DNA from: Crossiella sp. SN42
Lineage (GTDB): Bacteria; Actinomycetota; Actinomycetes; Mycobacteriales; Pseudonocardiaceae
Direction: 5' to 3'
NCBI RefSeq assembly: GCF_023897065.1
Contig: NZ_JAMHIV010000002.1
Coordinates: forward strand, 124,001 to 188,000
DNA length: 64,000 bases
Shown here piece after piece: positions 39,060 through 49,287 of the stretch (position 1 is the first letter of the stretch; each line of letters starts with the position of its first letter). The position numbers and the translations under genes were made by a program. The notes below the pieces were generated by a model. That model was not told the DNA's origin. It saw only the letters and a list, made by a program, of their open reading frames with translations, and searched no databases.

Positions 39060-40133
39060 TCAGCGCTCGGCGGAGTGGGGCAGGGGAATGGCAACCGGTG
39101 GCGCGGGGGCCGAGCAGCCGCCGCCGGCGGGGTCAGGGCAGCCGCAGGAACCGCGGCGCAGCAGGGAGGTGGGCAGCACGATCCGTTTGCCTGCCGGGTT
39201 CTCCGCGTCCAGCAGGAGTTTCACCGCGGTCTGGCTGAGCGCGGCCAGCGGCTGGCTGACCGTGGTGAGCGCGGGCACCGGGTAGGCCGAGCCCGCGATG
39301 CCGTCGAAGGAGGCGATGGCGATGTCCGCCGGCACCCGCAGGCCCAGCTCCAGCACCGCCCGCAGCACCCCGACGGCCTGTTCGTCGCTGGTGACGAAGA
39401 TGGCGTCCGGGCGCTCCGCCGAGGTCAGGCCGGTGAGCAGCTCGGTGGCCGCGGTGTAGGCCGACATCCGGCCAAAAGGCGTGTGCAGCAAGGGCAGCTC
39501 GTCCGGGTCGACCTCGGCCGCGATCAGCGCGGACCGCCAGCCCAGCACCCGGTCGTCGGTGGGCGAGGCGCAGTGCGGCCCGGCCACGCAGGCGATCCGC
39601 CGCCGCCCGTGCCAGAGCAGGTGCTCCACCGCCGTCCGCGAGCCGCCGATGTGGTCGGCGAGCACGGTGCCCGCGGCCAGCCGGGGCAGTTCCCGGTCGA
39701 CCAGCACGCACCGCACCCCGGAGGAGGCCAGGTCCTCGACGCACTGGGTGGGCGCGCAGGCGGGGATCAGCATCAACCCGTCGATCTTGCGGTCCAGCAG
39801 GGTGCGCACCTGCTCGGCCTCCCGGTCGGGGTCCTCCCGGGAGTTGGCCAGCAGCAGCGAGTGCCCCGCGGCGAAGGTGTCCTCGGCGATCTGGGCGGCC
39901 AGCTCGGCGAAGAACGGGTTGGCGTTGTCCGGCACCAGCAGGCCCAGGGTCCGGGTCCGGTTGGTGCGCAGCGAGCGGGCGACCGCGTTGGGCCGGTAGC
40001 CCAGCTCCTCGATCGCGGCCAGCACCCGGTCCCGGGTGGCCGGCGCGACGTTGCGGGGACCGGCGTTGAGCACGTAGCTGACCACCGACTCCGAAGTGCC
40101 GGCAAGCCGCGCGACATCGCGCCGAGTAACCAC
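39060..40133 (-). CDS. LacI-family transcriptional regulator of the adjacent sugar importer
   Basis: A 357-residue repressor-type regulator. The N-terminal LacI helix-turn-helix and hinge are clear (TRRDVARLAGTSESVVSYVL, ..., YRPNAVARSLRT), followed by a sugar-binding core with ANPFFAELAAQIAE and FDGIAGSAYPVPALTTVSQP. The GTG at 40133 is the first start placing the HTH at the very N-terminus; the frame is open much further upstream but runs across the divergent VOC gene. A TTG at 40148 is possible. The C-terminal tail carries three closely spaced Cys (SCGCPDPAGGGC), unusual for the family. It is the first gene of the importer operon and is probably autoregulated through the palindrome just before its start. 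Confidence 0.92.
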   Translation of the reverse strand: MVTRRDVARLAGTSESVVSYVLNAGPRNVAPATRDRVLAAIEELGYRPNAVARSLRTNRTRTLGLLVPDNANPFFAELAAQIAEDTFAAGHSLLLANSREDPDREAEQVRTLLDRKIDGLMLIPACAPTQCVEDLASSGVRCVLVDRELPRLAAGTVLADHIGGSRTAVEHLLWHGRRRIACVAGPHCASPTDDRVLGWRSALIAAEVDPDELPLLHTPFGRMSAYTAATELLTGLTSAERPDAIFVTSDEQAVGVLRAVLELGLRVPADIAIASFDGIAGSAYPVPALTTVSQPLAALSQTAVKLLLDAENPAGKRIVLPTSLLRRGSCGCPDPAGGGCSAPAPPVAIPLPHSAER

Positions 40134-40144
40134 GAACCGCTCTT

Positions 40145-40158
40145 TCAACTCGTGTTGA
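40145..40158. promoter_or_regulatory. Candidate LacI-family operator
   Basis: TCAACTCGTGTTGA is an almost perfect palindrome with a central CG, the geometry of LacI/PurR-type operators. It lies 11 bp before the regulator's GTG start, which fits autorepression of the importer operon. No second copy was seen in the operon. Confidence 0.5.
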
Positions 40159-40284
40159 TGACGCCGGAACGAGATCACGGATTGGTGTCGGAGCGCAACC
40201 CGCCTGATTCGAAACCCTACGACCGGACGGTATGGCGAACGCCCCCGGGGGCCGATTTCGGTAATGGGCCAGCTCGGAATCGCG

Positions 40285-40313
40285 TTGCACACCTCTGCCG
40301 CACCTCTTAGCGT
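40285..40313 (+). promoter_or_regulatory. Promoter of the VOC gene (leaderless)
   Basis: TTGCAC (40285-40290), a 17-bp spacer and TAGCGT (40308-40313) end six bases before the ATG at 40320. No ribosome-binding site is present, so the transcript is probably leaderless. Confidence 0.55.
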
Positions 40314-40319
40314 GGCCGG

Positions 40320-41039
40320 ATGCCCGCCACCCTGCTCGCGCTCGGCTTCGACGCCAAGGACCCCGCCGGTCTGGCCCGCTTCTGGGCAGGCGTCCTGAAC
40401 TGGGAGATCGCGCCGGACGCCCTCGGCGGCATCGCGCTGCTGCCTGATGACGACACCGGCTTCCGGATCAGGTTCCTGCCGACCGAGGCGGAGAAACCCG
40501 GCCCGAACCAGGTCCACTTCGACCTGACCAGCAAGTCCACCGAGGACCAGCAGGCCACGGTCGCGCGGGCGCTGGAGCTGGGCGGTCGGCACCTCGACAT
40601 CGGCCAGCGCCCGGAGGAGGGCCACATCGTGCTGGCCGACCCCGAGGGCAACGAGTTCTGCGTGATCGAGGCGGGCAACAAGTTCCTGGCCGACTGCGGG
40701 TTCCTCGGCGCGCTCTCCTCCGACGGCACCCAGGAGGTCGGCTACTTCTGGAGCAAGGCGCTGGGCTGGCCGCTGGTCTGGGACCAGGACCAGGAGACCG
40801 CGATCCGCTCGCCGCACGGCGGTCCCAAGATCACCTGGGGCGGGCCGCCGGTGGCCCCGAAGCTGGGCAAGAACCGGCTGCACTTCGACCTCACGCCGTC
40901 GGCGGACAGCGACCTGGCCACCGAGGTGGATCGGCTGGTCTCGCTGGGAGCCAAGCGGATCGACCTGGGCCAGGGCGAGGTGGACTGGGTGGTTTTGGCC
41001 GATCCGGACGGCAACGAGTTCTGCCTGCACCCGGCCTGA
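40320..41039 (+). CDS. VOC (glyoxalase/bleomycin-resistance) superfamily protein, two-domain
   Basis: A 239-residue protein with two tandem Glyoxalase_6-like domains. Each has F/L-A-x-F-W near its start (LARFWAGVLNW and VGYFWSKALGW) and ends in LADP-(E/D)-GNEF (ADPEGNEFCVIE and ADPDGNEFCLHP). The matching NQVHFDL and NRLHFDL stretches carry the metal-type His. Such proteins may be enzymes or bind small molecules; no substrate can be assigned. The ATG was chosen because a TTGCAC-N17-TAGCGT promoter ends six bases before it. The stop codon lies inside a 13-bp terminator stem. Confidence 0.85.
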   Translation: MPATLLALGFDAKDPAGLARFWAGVLNWEIAPDALGGIALLPDDDTGFRIRFLPTEAEKPGPNQVHFDLTSKSTEDQQATVARALELGGRHLDIGQRPEEGHIVLADPEGNEFCVIEAGNKFLADCGFLGALSSDGTQEVGYFWSKALGWPLVWDQDQETAIRSPHGGPKITWGGPPVAPKLGKNRLHFDLTPSADSDLATEVDRLVSLGAKRIDLGQGEVDWVVLADPDGNEFCLHPA

Positions 41040-41070
41040 CGGCCCGGACCACCGCGCGGTCCGGGCCGTC
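41038..41070. terminator. Bidirectional hairpin terminator
   Basis: A perfect 13-bp stem (41038-41050 with 41058-41070, 7-base loop) lies between the convergent VOC and snapalysin genes and overlaps the VOC stop codon. Confidence 0.75.
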
Positions 41071-41086
41071 GGCGCCGGCTGGTCGC

Positions 41087-41635
41087 TTACGCGGCCGCCA
41101 GTTCCCGGTCGTACACCGTGGACTCGATGCTCGACGGGCTGAATCCGCCCGCGAACAGCTGGTTCACCCGCGCCGCCTCCTGGGCGTTCGGGTTGGGGTT
41201 GCGGCAGCTGGTGCCCGCGCTGCCGCCGGACATCAGCTGCGAGCAGACGCCGTTGTAGTTGTCCGGCAGGCCGAGGATGTGCCCGATCTCGTGCGCCATG
41301 ATGCGCAGCGCGTAGTGCCCGGCGTTGACGTCGTTGCGGTCGATGTAGACCAGGCCGCGGCCCAGGCCCTGCGGGTAGGCGCGGCTGCCGCCGCCGGTGG
41401 TGACCCGGATGGTCATGGTGGCCGCGCCACCGGAGACCAGGCGGACGTTGGGCACGCGCTGGTTCCAGATCTGGGCCGCCTGGTCGGCGGTGCCCCGGTA
41501 CTCACCGGCGCCGCTGGCGTTGTAGTAGACGGTGCGGGCCTGCGGGGCGGCGATCGCCGAGGGGGTCAGGCCGATCAGCGTGATCAGGGACAGCAGGGTG
41601 GCGGCCAGGATTCCGAGTACGCGTTTGGCTGTCAT
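41087..41635 (-). CDS. snpA: Snapalysin-type secreted metalloprotease (peptidase family M7)
   Basis: A 182-residue exported zinc protease. The signal peptide (residues 1-~29, ending TPSAIAA) leads almost directly to the mature enzyme. The zinc motif HEIGHILGLPD (~116) has the HExxHxxGxxD form of snapalysins, with Asp as the third ligand. Two Cys pairs could form disulfides. AAGGAG lies six bases before the ATG. In Streptomyces a divergent LysR regulator accompanies this gene; none is present here. The long propeptide of some homologues is also missing. Confidence 0.88.
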   Translation of the reverse strand: MTAKRVLGILAATLLSLITLIGLTPSAIAAPQARTVYYNASGAGEYRGTADQAAQIWNQRVPNVRLVSGGAATMTIRVTTGGGSRAYPQGLGRGLVYIDRNDVNAGHYALRIMAHEIGHILGLPDNYNGVCSQLMSGGSAGTSCRNPNPNAQEAARVNQLFAGGFSPSSIESTVYDRELAAA

Positions 41636-41756
41636 GGGGGCTCCTTGCTGGCAGGGGGTCGCAAGAAGTCGCGCTGTCTAAGCAGGGATGCAGTCGATTG
41701 CGCGATCAATTCAATGTAAATCCCGCCGGTAGTACGGGGGATATCAGACTTTGGTA

Positions 41757-42107
41757 TCAGGCCTGGTGATGACTCATCGCGTCGGCCAGGTGCCGGGCCA
41801 GGCGGGCGGCCTGGTCGCGGTCCAGGACCAGGGTCCAGGAGTCCGCGGGCAGGGTGGCGGTGAGCGTGGTGTCACCCGCCGGACCGGGGGTCAGGGACAG
41901 GGCGCCCTGGACGCACGGGGTGTTGGTGCGCAGCGACTTGGCCAGTGTCCGCGCGGCCTGCGGCGTCAGCGCGAAGTCGTACTGCTGGGTGCAGCCCAGG
42001 CGCAGGTGCAGGCCGTCGGGGGTGTGGGCCAGCTGGCTCACGCAGGTGCCCCGGCTGTCCTGAGCGGTCCAGGTCCGGTAGAAGGCGGGCAGGTGCCAGG
42101 TGCGCAT
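41757..42107 (-). CDS. Small uncharacterised protein
   Basis: A 116-residue cytosolic protein that I do not recognise. It starts MRTWHLPAFYRTW, has a central beta-rich region with two Cys (CVSQLAH, LGCTQQYDFALTP) and ends in a helix (RDQAARLARHLADAMSHH). It has no signal peptide or membrane segment. The ATG has no Shine-Dalgarno but a TACTGT element lies five bases upstream on the same strand (42118-42113), so a leaderless transcript is likely. It is divergent from menC with only 30 bp between the starts. A much longer open frame on this strand continues across menC and is an antisense artefact. Confidence 0.65.
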   Translation of the reverse strand: MRTWHLPAFYRTWTAQDSRGTCVSQLAHTPDGLHLRLGCTQQYDFALTPQAARTLAKSLRTNTPCVQGALSLTPGPAGDTTLTATLPADSWTLVLDRDQAARLARHLADAMSHHQA

Positions 42108-42137
42108 CAAGCACAGTATTCGGGTAGGACTGTCCCG

Positions 42138-43109
42138 ATGCGACCCGGAGGTGCCGTGCACGTCTACTCGATCCCGCTGCGCACCCGGTTCCGCGGCATC
42201 ACCGTCCGGGAGGGGCTGCTGCTGCCCGGACCGGCCGGCTGGGGCGAGTTCTGCCCGTTCGAGGACTACGACGACGAGGTCTCCGCCCGCTGGCTGGCCA
42301 CCGCGGTGGAGGCCGCCGAGCTGGGCTGGCCCGAGCCGGTGCGGGAGCGGATCCCGGTGAACTGCACCGTCCCGGTGGTCTCCGCCGAGCGGGCCTATCA
42401 ACTGGTGCGCGAGTCCGGCTGCGGCACGGCCAAGGTCAAGGTGGCCGACCACCCGGACTCGCTGGCCGAGGACCTGGAGCGGCTGGCCGCGGTGCGGGAC
42501 GCGCTGGGGCCGGGCGGGGCGGTCCGGGTGGACGCCAACGCGGTGTGGGACGTGGACACCGCGGTGCGCTGGATCAAGCGGATGGCTGTGGCCGCCGGTG
42601 GGCTGGAGTACGTGGAACAGCCCTGCCGGAGTGTCGAGGAGCTGGCGCAGGTGCGGCGGCGGGTGGACGTGCGGATCGCGGCGGACGAGTCGATCCGGCG
42701 GGCCGCCGACCCGCTGCGCGCGGGCGTGCGGGAGGCCGCGGACATCGCGGTGATCAAGTGCACGCCGCTGGGCGGGGTGCGGCAGGCGCTGCGGGTGGCC
42801 GAGGCGACCGGGCTGCCCTGCGTGGTGTCCTCGGCGCTGGAGAGCAGCGTCGGGCTGGCCGCGCAGCTGGCGCTGGCCGGCGCGCTGCCGGAGCTGGAGT
42901 TCGCCTGCGGGCTGGGCACGCTCTCGCTGTTCACCGGCGACGTGACCAGGGAGTCGCTGCGGCCGGTGGACGGCTACCTGCCGGTGCCGCGGGCCGCGCC
43001 GGGGCCGGATCCGGACCTGCTGGCCGAGCACGCCGCGCCGCCGGAGCGGGCCGAGCACTGGAGAAACCGGTACCAGCGGGTGCGGGCCGTCCTGAACCGG
43101 ACACGCTGA
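42138..43109 (+). CDS. menC: o-Succinylbenzoate synthase (menaquinone biosynthesis)
   Basis: A 323-residue enolase-superfamily enzyme that dehydrates SHCHC to o-succinylbenzoate. Family signatures: IPLRTRFRGITVREG and GPAGWGEFCPF near the N-terminus, the KxK catalytic pair (AKVKVAD ~93), metal ligands in VRVDANAVWD (~135), EQPC (~160) and AADES (~183), and IKCTPLGG (~208) with the second catalytic Lys. The length fits short actinobacterial MenC. The start is uncertain: the ATG at 42138 has a TAGGAC -10-like box seven bases upstream, while a GTG at 42156 has GGAGG four bases before it. No other men genes lie in the window. Confidence 0.88.
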   Translation: MRPGGAVHVYSIPLRTRFRGITVREGLLLPGPAGWGEFCPFEDYDDEVSARWLATAVEAAELGWPEPVRERIPVNCTVPVVSAERAYQLVRESGCGTAKVKVADHPDSLAEDLERLAAVRDALGPGGAVRVDANAVWDVDTAVRWIKRMAVAAGGLEYVEQPCRSVEELAQVRRRVDVRIAADESIRRAADPLRAGVREAADIAVIKCTPLGGVRQALRVAEATGLPCVVSSALESSVGLAAQLALAGALPELEFACGLGTLSLFTGDVTRESLRPVDGYLPVPRAAPGPDPDLLAEHAAPPERAEHWRNRYQRVRAVLNRTR

Positions 43110-43167
43110 GGTACCAAAACGGCCAAGACCGGGGTGTCGATGGGTGCCCCGACCGATTGTGTCCGTT

Positions 43168-43173
43168 TACGAT
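43168..43173 (+). promoter_or_regulatory. -10 element TACGAT of the DeoR gene (leaderless)
   Basis: TACGAT fits TANNNT and lies six bases before the GTG at 43180, the same spacing seen before two other genes here. It decides the start, since an in-frame GTG exists 36 bases upstream. The -35 is weak. Confidence 0.45.
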
Positions 43174-43179
43174 CGCCTC

Positions 43180-43971
43180 GTGTTCGCTGACGAGCGCCGA
43201 CAGGTGATCCTGGAGCTGGTTCGCTCCAACGGCGCTGTCTCGTTGCGCGAGCTGGCCCGGATCGTCAAGACCAGTGAGGTCACCGTCCGCAGGGACCTGC
43301 GCCAGCTGGAGGGCGAGGGCCTGCTGACACGGCGGCACGGCGGCGCGGTGGCCACCGACCGCCCGGCCTACGAGCCAACGCACACCGAGAAGACCCACGT
43401 GGCCAGCGACGAGAAGGCCGCCATCGCCGACCTGGCCGCCGAGCTGGTCGCGCCGGGCGATGCCATCGTGCTCGGCGCGGGCACCACCACCCAGGCGCTG
43501 GCCCGCCGCCTGTCCCGGCTGGCCGAGCTGACCGTGCTGACCAACTCGCTGCTGGTGGCGCAGGCGCTGGCGCGTTCCAGGGGCATCGAGGTGATCATGC
43601 CGGGCGGCACCCTGCGCGGCTCGATCTTCGCGCTGGTCGGCACCGCCGCCGAGCAGGGCCTGGCCGGGCTGCGGGTGCAGCGCGCCTTCCTCTCCGGCAA
43701 CGGGCTCACCGCCGCGCGCGGCCTGTCCACCCCCAACGTCTCGGTCGCCGGCACCGACCGGGCCATGGCCTCGGCGGCCGACGAGATCGTGGTGCTCGCC
43801 GACCACACCAAGATCGGCGTGGACACCATGGTGCAGACCGTGCCGCCGGAGTCGATCACCCACCTGGTCACCGACGGGGCCGCGGACGCCGCCGAACTGG
43901 CCGCGCTGCGCTCGCTCGGCGTTCAGGTGCACGTCACCGGTACAGAAACCACCGATCAATTTCGTTCATAG
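43180..43971 (+). CDS. DeoR-family transcriptional regulator of the adjacent sugar importer
   Basis: A 263-residue repressor-type protein. The N-terminal DeoR HTH (ADERRQVILELVRSNGAVS, ..., SEVTVRRDLRQLEGEGLLTR) is followed by a sugar-phosphate sensor domain with VLGAGTTTQALAR, LTNSLLVAQAL, MPGGTLRG and LADHTKIG. Such regulators usually respond to a phosphorylated sugar intermediate. The GTG at 43180 starts the protein right before the HTH. It lies 65 bp upstream of the four-gene importer on the same strand and very likely controls it. Confidence 0.92.
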   Translation: MFADERRQVILELVRSNGAVSLRELARIVKTSEVTVRRDLRQLEGEGLLTRRHGGAVATDRPAYEPTHTEKTHVASDEKAAIADLAAELVAPGDAIVLGAGTTTQALARRLSRLAELTVLTNSLLVAQALARSRGIEVIMPGGTLRGSIFALVGTAAEQGLAGLRVQRAFLSGNGLTAARGLSTPNVSVAGTDRAMASAADEIVVLADHTKIGVDTMVQTVPPESITHLVTDGAADAAELAALRSLGVQVHVTGTETTDQFRS

Positions 43972-44036
43972 TGACCACCGACCCAGGGGCAACTGGCGTT
44001 TCACCGCCCAGTCCATGATCCACAAAGGAGTGGACA

Positions 44037-45108
44037 ATGACTGCTTTGCAGGTTCGATCCCTCAAGTCCAGCGCGGTGCTCGTCGCGGCGGCCGCACTTG
44101 TGCTGGCCGGCTGCGCGAACCCGGAGAACTCCGGCAACCCCGGCACGACCGGCGGCGGCGGTGAGCAGGTGACGAAGTCGGCCCAGCCGGAGGGCGGGAG
44201 CACCTGCAAGATCGACGCATACGGCACACCGAAGATCGACCTCAAGGACGCGGTCGTCGGCTTCTCCCAGTCGGAGAAGGAGGCCAACCCGTTCCGCATC
44301 GCCGAAACCGCCTCCATCAAGGCCGAGGCGGACAAGGTCGGCGTCAAGCGGCTGCTGACCACCAACGCCAACTCCGACCTCGGCAAGCAGATCTCCGACA
44401 TCCAGTCCATGCTCGCCCAGGGCGCGCAGCTGCTGATCGTGGCCCCGCTGAACTCCGACGGCCTGGAACCCGCCCTGCGCGCCGCCCGGGAGAAGAAGGT
44501 CCCGGTGCTGACCGTGGACCGCAAGCTCAACGCGGCCAAGCCGTGCGTGGACTACCTGGCCTTCATCGGCTCGGACTTCGTCGACCAGGGCAAGCGCGCC
44601 GGTGAGTCGATGATCAAGGTGACCGGCGGCAGCGCCAAGGTGGCCATCCTGCTCGGCTCCTCCGGCAACAACGTCACCACCGACCGCACCAACGGCTTCA
44701 AGGACGCCATCAAGGGCACCCCCGGCGTCACCGTGGTGGCCGAGCAGACCGGCGACTTCTCCCGGGAGAAGGGCCAGACCGTGGCCGAGCAGCTGTTGCA
44801 GTCGAAGCCGGAGATCAACGCGATCTACGCGGAGAACGACGAGATGGCCATGGGCGCGATCAACGCGATCCGGGCGGCCGGCAAGAAGCCGGGCACGGAC
44901 GTCAAGGTGGTCTCGGTGGACGGCACCAGGGACGCGGTGCAGGCCATCGTGGACGGCAACATCAACGGCGTGATCGAGTCCAACCCGCGGTTCGGCCCGC
45001 TGGCCTTCGCCACCATGCAGAAGTACCTGGCCGGGGAGGCGATCCCGGAGAAGATCATCATCTCGGACAAGGCCTACGACGAGGCCAACGCCAAGGCAGA
45101 GGTCAACG

Positions 45109-45119
<11 letters not shown>
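44037..45119 (+). CDS. Sugar ABC transporter substrate-binding lipoprotein (YtfQ-like)
   Basis: A 360-residue lipoprotein with lipobox LVLAGC (Cys ~26), a Gly/Ser-rich tether, then a Peripla_BP_4 domain. VVGFSQSEKEANPFRIAET, AQLLIVAPLNSDGLEPAL, VPVLTVDRK and TGDFSREKGQ resemble YtfQ, the galactofuranose-binding protein of E. coli, more than RbsB. The ATG has AAAGGAG a few bases upstream. The ligand is inferred only from family and gene order. Two Cys (STCKID, KPCVDY) in the mature part could form a disulfide. Confidence 0.9.
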
Positions 45120-46661
<1,542 letters not shown>

Positions 46662-46665
<4 letters not shown>

Positions 46666-47630
46666 CAACCGCGACGGCCCCGGCGGCCGCCCCCGGCCGG
46701 GCCAGGGCGCTCGGCCTGGTCCGCGACTACGGCGTGTACTTCGCGCTGGGCCTGCTGTTCCTGGTGAACCTGGTGGTCACCGACAACTTCCTGACCGCGG
46801 ACAACCTGCGCACCCAGGCCGTGCAGATGGTGCCGACCCTGGTGGTCGCCCTGGGCATGGCGCTGGTGATCGGCACCAAGGGCGTGGACCTGTCGGTCGG
46901 CTCGGTGATGGCCATCACCAGCGCGCTGCTGCCGCTGTACCTGGGCTACGGCGCCGGGCTGTCGGCAGGCGTGTGCCTGCTGGCCGGCGCGGCGGCCGGG
47001 CTGCTCAGCGGCTACCTGGTGGCTTTTGTTGGTGTGCAGCCAATTGTGGCCACGCTGGCGCTGCTGGTCGGCGGGCGCGGGCTGGCGCTGGTGCTGGCCG
47101 GCGGGCAGCTCAAGGACATCCGCAACCCGCAGCTGCGCGAGCTGGGCGCGGGTTCGGTGCTGGGCATCCCGTACACGGTGCTGATCGCCGCGGTGCTCGC
47201 GGTGCTGGTCGGCCTGCTGGTCTCCCGGACCACGTTCGGGCGGCAGGTGGTCGCGATCGGCGGCAACCCCAAGGCGGCCCAGTTCGCCGGGCTGCCGGTC
47301 AAGCGGGTGCTGGTCACGGTGTACGTGGTCAGCGGCATGCTGGCCGCGATCGCCGGGGTGCTGGCCACCGCACGGCTGTCGGCCAGCGACCCGTCCCGGC
47401 TGGGCGAGCTGATCGAGCTGGCCGCGATCACCGCGGTGGTGGTCGGCGGCACCCCGCTCACCGGTGGCCGGGTGCGCATCCTGGGCACGGTCGCTGGTGC
47501 GGCGCTGATGCAGCTGATCGTGGCCACCCTGATCAAGAACGATGTGCCCGCCTCGCTGGCGCAGATGGCCCAGGCACTGATCATCGCGGCCGCGGTGCTG
47601 GTGCAGCGAGAAGGGAACGGTTCCCGATGA
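46662..47630 (+). CDS. Sugar ABC transporter permease 1 (YtfT-like)
   Basis: A 322-residue BPD_transp_2 permease with about nine hydrophobic segments and the family hallmark GTKGVDLSVGSVMAI (~75-89); Gly-Thr-Lys replaces the more usual Gly-Gly. It overlaps both neighbours by ATGA. Having two different permease genes, rather than one, matches the ytfT-yjfF layout of galactofuranose importers and implies a heterodimeric channel. Confidence 0.92.
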
Positions 47631-48661
47631 CTCCCGAAGGCCCGCTCGCGGGGCCGAGCGTCAAGACCGCCCCCGCGACCGCCCCGCCCGCCGAGGCTGC
47701 TCGCCGCGGCGAGCAGGCCGCCCGGATCGTCCAGCGCCACGGCGCGCTGATCGTGCTGGCGGTGCTGCTGGCCGTCGGCGGCGCGACCTTCGACACCTTC
47801 CTCACCGCCTACAACCTGGGCAACCTGGCCGTGCAGGCCAGCTTCCTGGCGGTGATCGCCCTCGGCATGACGATGGTGATCATCACCGGCGGCATCGACC
47901 TGTCGGTCGGCTCGGTCTACGCGCTGGCCGGGGTGCTGGCCGCTTACGGCGCGAGGGAATGGGGCCTGGCGGGTGCGCTGCTGCTGCCACTGGCGGTCAG
48001 CGGCACCATCGGCCTGGCCCAGGGTCTGTTGGTGGGCAAGGCCAAGATGGCCCCGTTCATCGTCACCCTGGGCGGCCTGCTCTTCGCCCGCGGCCTGCTG
48101 CAGTTCCTCACCGAGGAGGGCAGCCAGACCTACCTGGTGCCGCAGACCGAGACCGCGTTCCTGGAGCTCGGCCAGGGCAGGCTGTTCGGCATCGGCTACC
48201 CGGTGCTGATCGCGCTGGCGCTGTTCCTCATCGGCGGATTGGTGTTGCAGCGTACCCGCTTCGGCATGCGGCTGTTCGCCATCGGCGGCAGCGAGGACGC
48301 CTCCTCGCTGATGGGCCTGCCGGTGGCCCGCACCAAGGTCAGCGTCTACGTCATCTCCGGCCTGCTCGCCGGTCTGGCGGGCACGCTGAACGCGGCCCAG
48401 CTCGGTTCCGGCGTCACCGTGATCGGCGTGGGCCTGGAGCTGGAGGCCATCGCCGCGGTGGTCATCGGCGGCACCCTGCTCACCGGCGGCGTCGGCTCGG
48501 TGAGCGGCACCCTGGCCGGGGTGGCGCTGCTGTACGTGATCCGGGACGTGATCAACCAGGTCGGCGGCTTCGACTCCAGCATGCAGGCCGTGGTCAACGG
48601 CGCGTTCCTGGTGGTCGTGGTGGTCATGCAGACCCTGCTGTCCCGGGCCAGACGCAGGTAG
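47627..48661 (+). CDS. Sugar ABC transporter permease 2 (YjfF-like)
   Basis: A 344-residue permease with a ~35-residue charged N-terminal extension and about nine hydrophobic segments. The hallmark is GMTMVIITGGIDLSVGSVYAL (~76-96). ATGA overlap with permease 1 shows translational coupling. It is the last gene of the importer operon; a 12-bp-stem hairpin follows its stop. Confidence 0.92.
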   Translation: MTPEGPLAGPSVKTAPATAPPAEAARRGEQAARIVQRHGALIVLAVLLAVGGATFDTFLTAYNLGNLAVQASFLAVIALGMTMVIITGGIDLSVGSVYALAGVLAAYGAREWGLAGALLLPLAVSGTIGLAQGLLVGKAKMAPFIVTLGGLLFARGLLQFLTEEGSQTYLVPQTETAFLELGQGRLFGIGYPVLIALALFLIGGLVLQRTRFGMRLFAIGGSEDASSLMGLPVARTKVSVYVISGLLAGLAGTLNAAQLGSGVTVIGVGLELEAIAAVVIGGTLLTGGVGSVSGTLAGVALLYVIRDVINQVGGFDSSMQAVVNGAFLVVVVVMQTLLSRARRR

Positions 48662-48674
48662 CGCACCGCTTTCC

Positions 48675-48709
48675 CGAACGGCCCGAGCCACCCCGGTTCG
48701 GGCCGTTCG
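48675..48709 (+). terminator. Hairpin terminator of the importer operon
   Basis: Arms 48675-48686 and 48698-48709 form a perfect 12-bp stem with an 11-base loop, 13 bases after the permease stop. There is no U-tract. Confidence 0.65.
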
Positions 48710-49062
48710 CCGTTGTGCGGCCCCAAATGCGCGACCACGGCTGCTTCCAGCCCGAGGACCCCTTCGCCCTGCCCGCGGACGCGCGGTTACCCAGAAATGG
48801 GGACAGGGCAGACGGGTGACAGTAACTGCCATGTCATCGATTGCGTGCTGGATGCGTGTTGCATGATGCCGAGTTTAGGATTTTCCAGCTGAAGAAACCT
48901 TCAGGTAACGCTCGTCATATCAGGTATGCCCGTATACCAATCAGTAGCCCGCTAGACCGGATTCAGCCAGCTCAGCGCAACTTTGGTCTCACCATCCGGA
49001 CATTCTGGCAACCAAAGGTCCAGAGCCGCCAAATGGCCTAACTATCCTGGCGTTCGGCTCAG

Positions 49063-49103
49063 TTCTTGCGCCAAAAGTGCAGGTCAGCTGGCACTTCTTG
49101 CGC
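49063..49103. repeat. Direct repeats flanking a small hairpin
   Basis: Two TTCTTGCGC copies enclose AAGTGC...GCACTT (10-base loop). This could be an operator or RNA element for the exopolysaccharide operon about 190 bp downstream. The structure is seen; the role is guessed. Confidence 0.35.
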
Positions 49104-49287
49104 TGTCAAGGGCCTTTGGGGCGGATCTCGACGCGATTTTTGACGCACGTCCTATCTGTTATCAGTGAGGTCGGCCGGAACCCGTAACAGAACCTTGTGC
49201 TGAGCGATTTATTTTGCGGAGCCGCAATGGCGGCCCTTCCTTTCCACCGCACGTGTGGTCACGGACGCGTGCATGAACGGGGTTTTC

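Larger units (their letters stand above)
48662..49287. other. Long AT-richer intergenic region before the exopolysaccharide operon
   Basis: This 626-bp stretch has no credible gene. From about 48840 to 49230 it is clearly richer in A/T than anything else in the window. It contains TTCTTGCGC direct repeats (49063-49071, 49095-49103) flanking an inverted repeat AAGTGC/GCACTT (49075-49080, 49091-49096), and a polypyrimidine stretch near 49230. It probably holds the operon promoter and a long leader. I looked for cobalamin, c-di-GMP and c-di-AMP riboswitch cores and recognised none. Confidence 0.5.

Noticed and set aside
39060-41030. Long form of the LacI regulator with ~300 extra N-terminal residues
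   Set aside because: The extension runs through the divergent VOC gene and would bury the helix-turn-helix, which belongs at the N-terminus.
44020-44036. ATCCACAAAGGAG at 44019-44031 as another palindrome family member
   Set aside because: It lacks the GTCC/GGAC arms and is explained as the ribosome-binding site of the binding-protein gene.
48841-49168. Short plus-strand frames (about 60 codons) before the exopolysaccharide operon
   Set aside because: No ribosome-binding sites, no recognisable sequence, and codon use unlike neighbouring genes.
48662-49287. Riboswitch or tRNA in the long leader
   Set aside because: No cobalamin, c-di-GMP, c-di-AMP or ydaO-type core and no tRNA cloverleaf could be recognised; only small repeats and a weak hairpin.
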